From Desulfobacteraceae bacterium (GTDB lineage Bacteria > Desulfobacterota > Desulfobacteria > Desulfobacterales > UBA5852), in NCBI GenBank assembly GCA_014237395.1, contig JABZFP010000029.1, forward strand, positions 362,537 through 426,536: a stretch of DNA of 64,000 bases, read 5' to 3'. This document shows positions 63,290 through 64,000 of the stretch, one piece after another; position 1 is the stretch's first letter, and each line of letters begins with the position of its first letter. The position numbers were made by a program, and so were the translations under genes. The notes under the pieces were generated by a model. It did not search any database, was not told where the DNA came from, and saw only the letters and a list, made by a program, of their open reading frames with translations.

Positions 63290-64000
63290 GCCTCACACTT
63301 GAAAACCTGACCTTCACCTATCCCGGCACGTCATCCGGCGTGTTCGACATCAACCTTTCCATCGCCGACGGTGAACTGCTGGCGGTGATCGGCTCCAGCG
63401 GTTCCGGCAAAACCACCCTCCTCAAACTCATCGCCGGCTTCGAAATCGCCGGCCGCGGAAAGATCCTGTTGGATGACAACGACATCACCCGCCTCCCGGT
63501 GCGGGGCCGACAGCTTGGGGTGGTGTTCCAGTCCTACGCACTGTTTCCCCATATGACCGCCTGGCAGAACGTGGCCTACCCCCTGAAGCTCCGCAAAACA
63601 ACGCCGGAAAAGCGCCAGCAACTTGCGTTCGAGGCCCTTGACCGTGTCGGCTTGAAGGGCTTTGAGGAACGCAGCCCCCAGACCTTGTCCGGCGGGCAGC
63701 AGCAACGCGTGGCCCTGGCCCGCGCCCTGGTGTTTCAACCCAAGGCCCTGCTCCTGGACGAGCCCCTGTCGGCGCTGGATGCCAGCCTGCGATCCGACAT
63801 GCGGGACGAAATTCGCCGCCTGCAGCGCGAATTTTCCATATCCACCGTCCATATTACCCACGACCAGGAGGAAGCGCTTTCCATGGCCGACCGGGTGGCG
63901 GTGATGGAGGACGGCCGTCTGATCCAGATCGCCACCCCGCTGGAGCTCTACGACCGGCCGGCGACGCGCAGCGTGGCCGACTTCGTGGGGGAAGCCAACC
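63286..64000 (+). CDS. ABC importer ATP-binding protein (3' end outside window)
   Basis: The first 238 residues are in the window. NBD complete: Walker A GSSGSGKTTL, Q-loop VVFQSYALFPHMT, signature LSGGQQQRVALARAL, Walker B LLLDEPLSALD and H-loop ITHDQEEAL. The sequence runs on toward the C-terminal TOBE region, typical of the PotA/FbpC family. ATG at 63286 overlaps the permease stop. Likely partner of the permease, with the missing genes beyond the edge. Confidence 0.93.
   Translation, partial: MSLTLENLTFTYPGTSSGVFDINLSIADGELLAVIGSSGSGKTTLLKLIAGFEIAGRGKILLDDNDITRLPVRGRQLGVVFQSYALFPHMTAWQNVAYPLKLRKTTPEKRQQLAFEALDRVGLKGFEERSPQTLSGGQQQRVALARALVFQPKALLLDEPLSALDASLRSDMRDEIRRLQREFSISTVHITHDQEEALSMADRVAVMEDGRLIQIATPLELYDRPATRSVADFVGEAN

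Overview
The window (about 57% GC over most of its length) reads as chromosomal DNA from a Gram-negative anaerobe, most likely a Desulfobacterota (deltaproteobacterial) sulfate reducer of the Desulfosarcina/Desulfobacteraceae type. This is an inference from gene content: cobalamin-dependent (class II) and oxygen-sensitive glycyl-radical (class III) ribonucleotide reductases side by side, CcdA plus thioredoxin, acyl-CoA dehydrogenases, type IV pilus retraction ATPases, many Sec/lipoprotein signals, and a tilS-ftsH-folP-coaX cluster. I found no rRNA, tRNA, CRISPR array or transposase.

Layout. 1-3920 (minus): a MacB-type efflux operon (adaptor, ATPase, two permeases, the second cut by the window edge) with a ~187-nt intergenic repeat between the permeases. 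4145-8907 (minus): Tat-type metallophosphoesterase, lipoprotein, a small protein, and a PAS-PAS-GAF-GGDEF diguanylate cyclase; a 140-bp nested inverted repeat lies downstream of the cyclase. 9284-13401 (minus): two acyl-CoA dehydrogenases and a haloalkane-dehalogenase-like hydrolase. 13681-16849: MBL hydrolase, DUF2959 lipoprotein, HD protein, secreted protein. 17063-23217: convergent nrdJ (plus) and nrdDG (minus), each with an NrdR-box-like site upstream; the nrdJ leader carries four hairpins. 23257-25812: ChaN-like lipoprotein, small membrane protein, thioredoxin and CcdA. 26385-31511 (plus): YggT, DivIVA-domain protein, two PilT/PilU ATPases, a zinc-ribbon/receiver-like protein, a 51-residue protein and an MBL hydrolase. 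31563-37479 (minus): tag, coaX, folP, ftsH, tilS. 37706-40810 (plus): SRP RNA, grpE, dnaK. 40876-46337 (minus): DUF4197, CDF transporter, DUF309, thioesterase, SpoIIE-type phosphatase and two small conserved proteins. 46558-51651 (plus): transglutaminase-like protein, an ABC exporter pair bracketed by two inverted copies of the same intergenic repeat, and a DinB-like protein.

51783-60899 is an accessory block. Its centre is a ~1,858-residue secreted RHS/YD-repeat protein whose AT-rich C-terminal tip carries a Ser-Asp-His alpha/beta-hydrolase signature. It is followed at once by a small AT-rich lipoprotein gene, the arrangement expected of a lipase-type polymorphic toxin and its periplasmic immunity protein. 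Upstream on the other strand are three exported proteins, one of them Vps62-like. 60965-64000 holds a GntR/LacI-type regulator divergent from an ABC importer (permease and ATPase, cut by the window end) with paired operator-like palindromes between them.

The two observations I rate highest are (i) the dispersed ~180-nt repeat, present three times and always beside ABC exporter genes, whose internal hairpins are kept by compensatory changes, and (ii) the RHS alpha/beta-hydrolase toxin with its candidate lipoprotein immunity gene.
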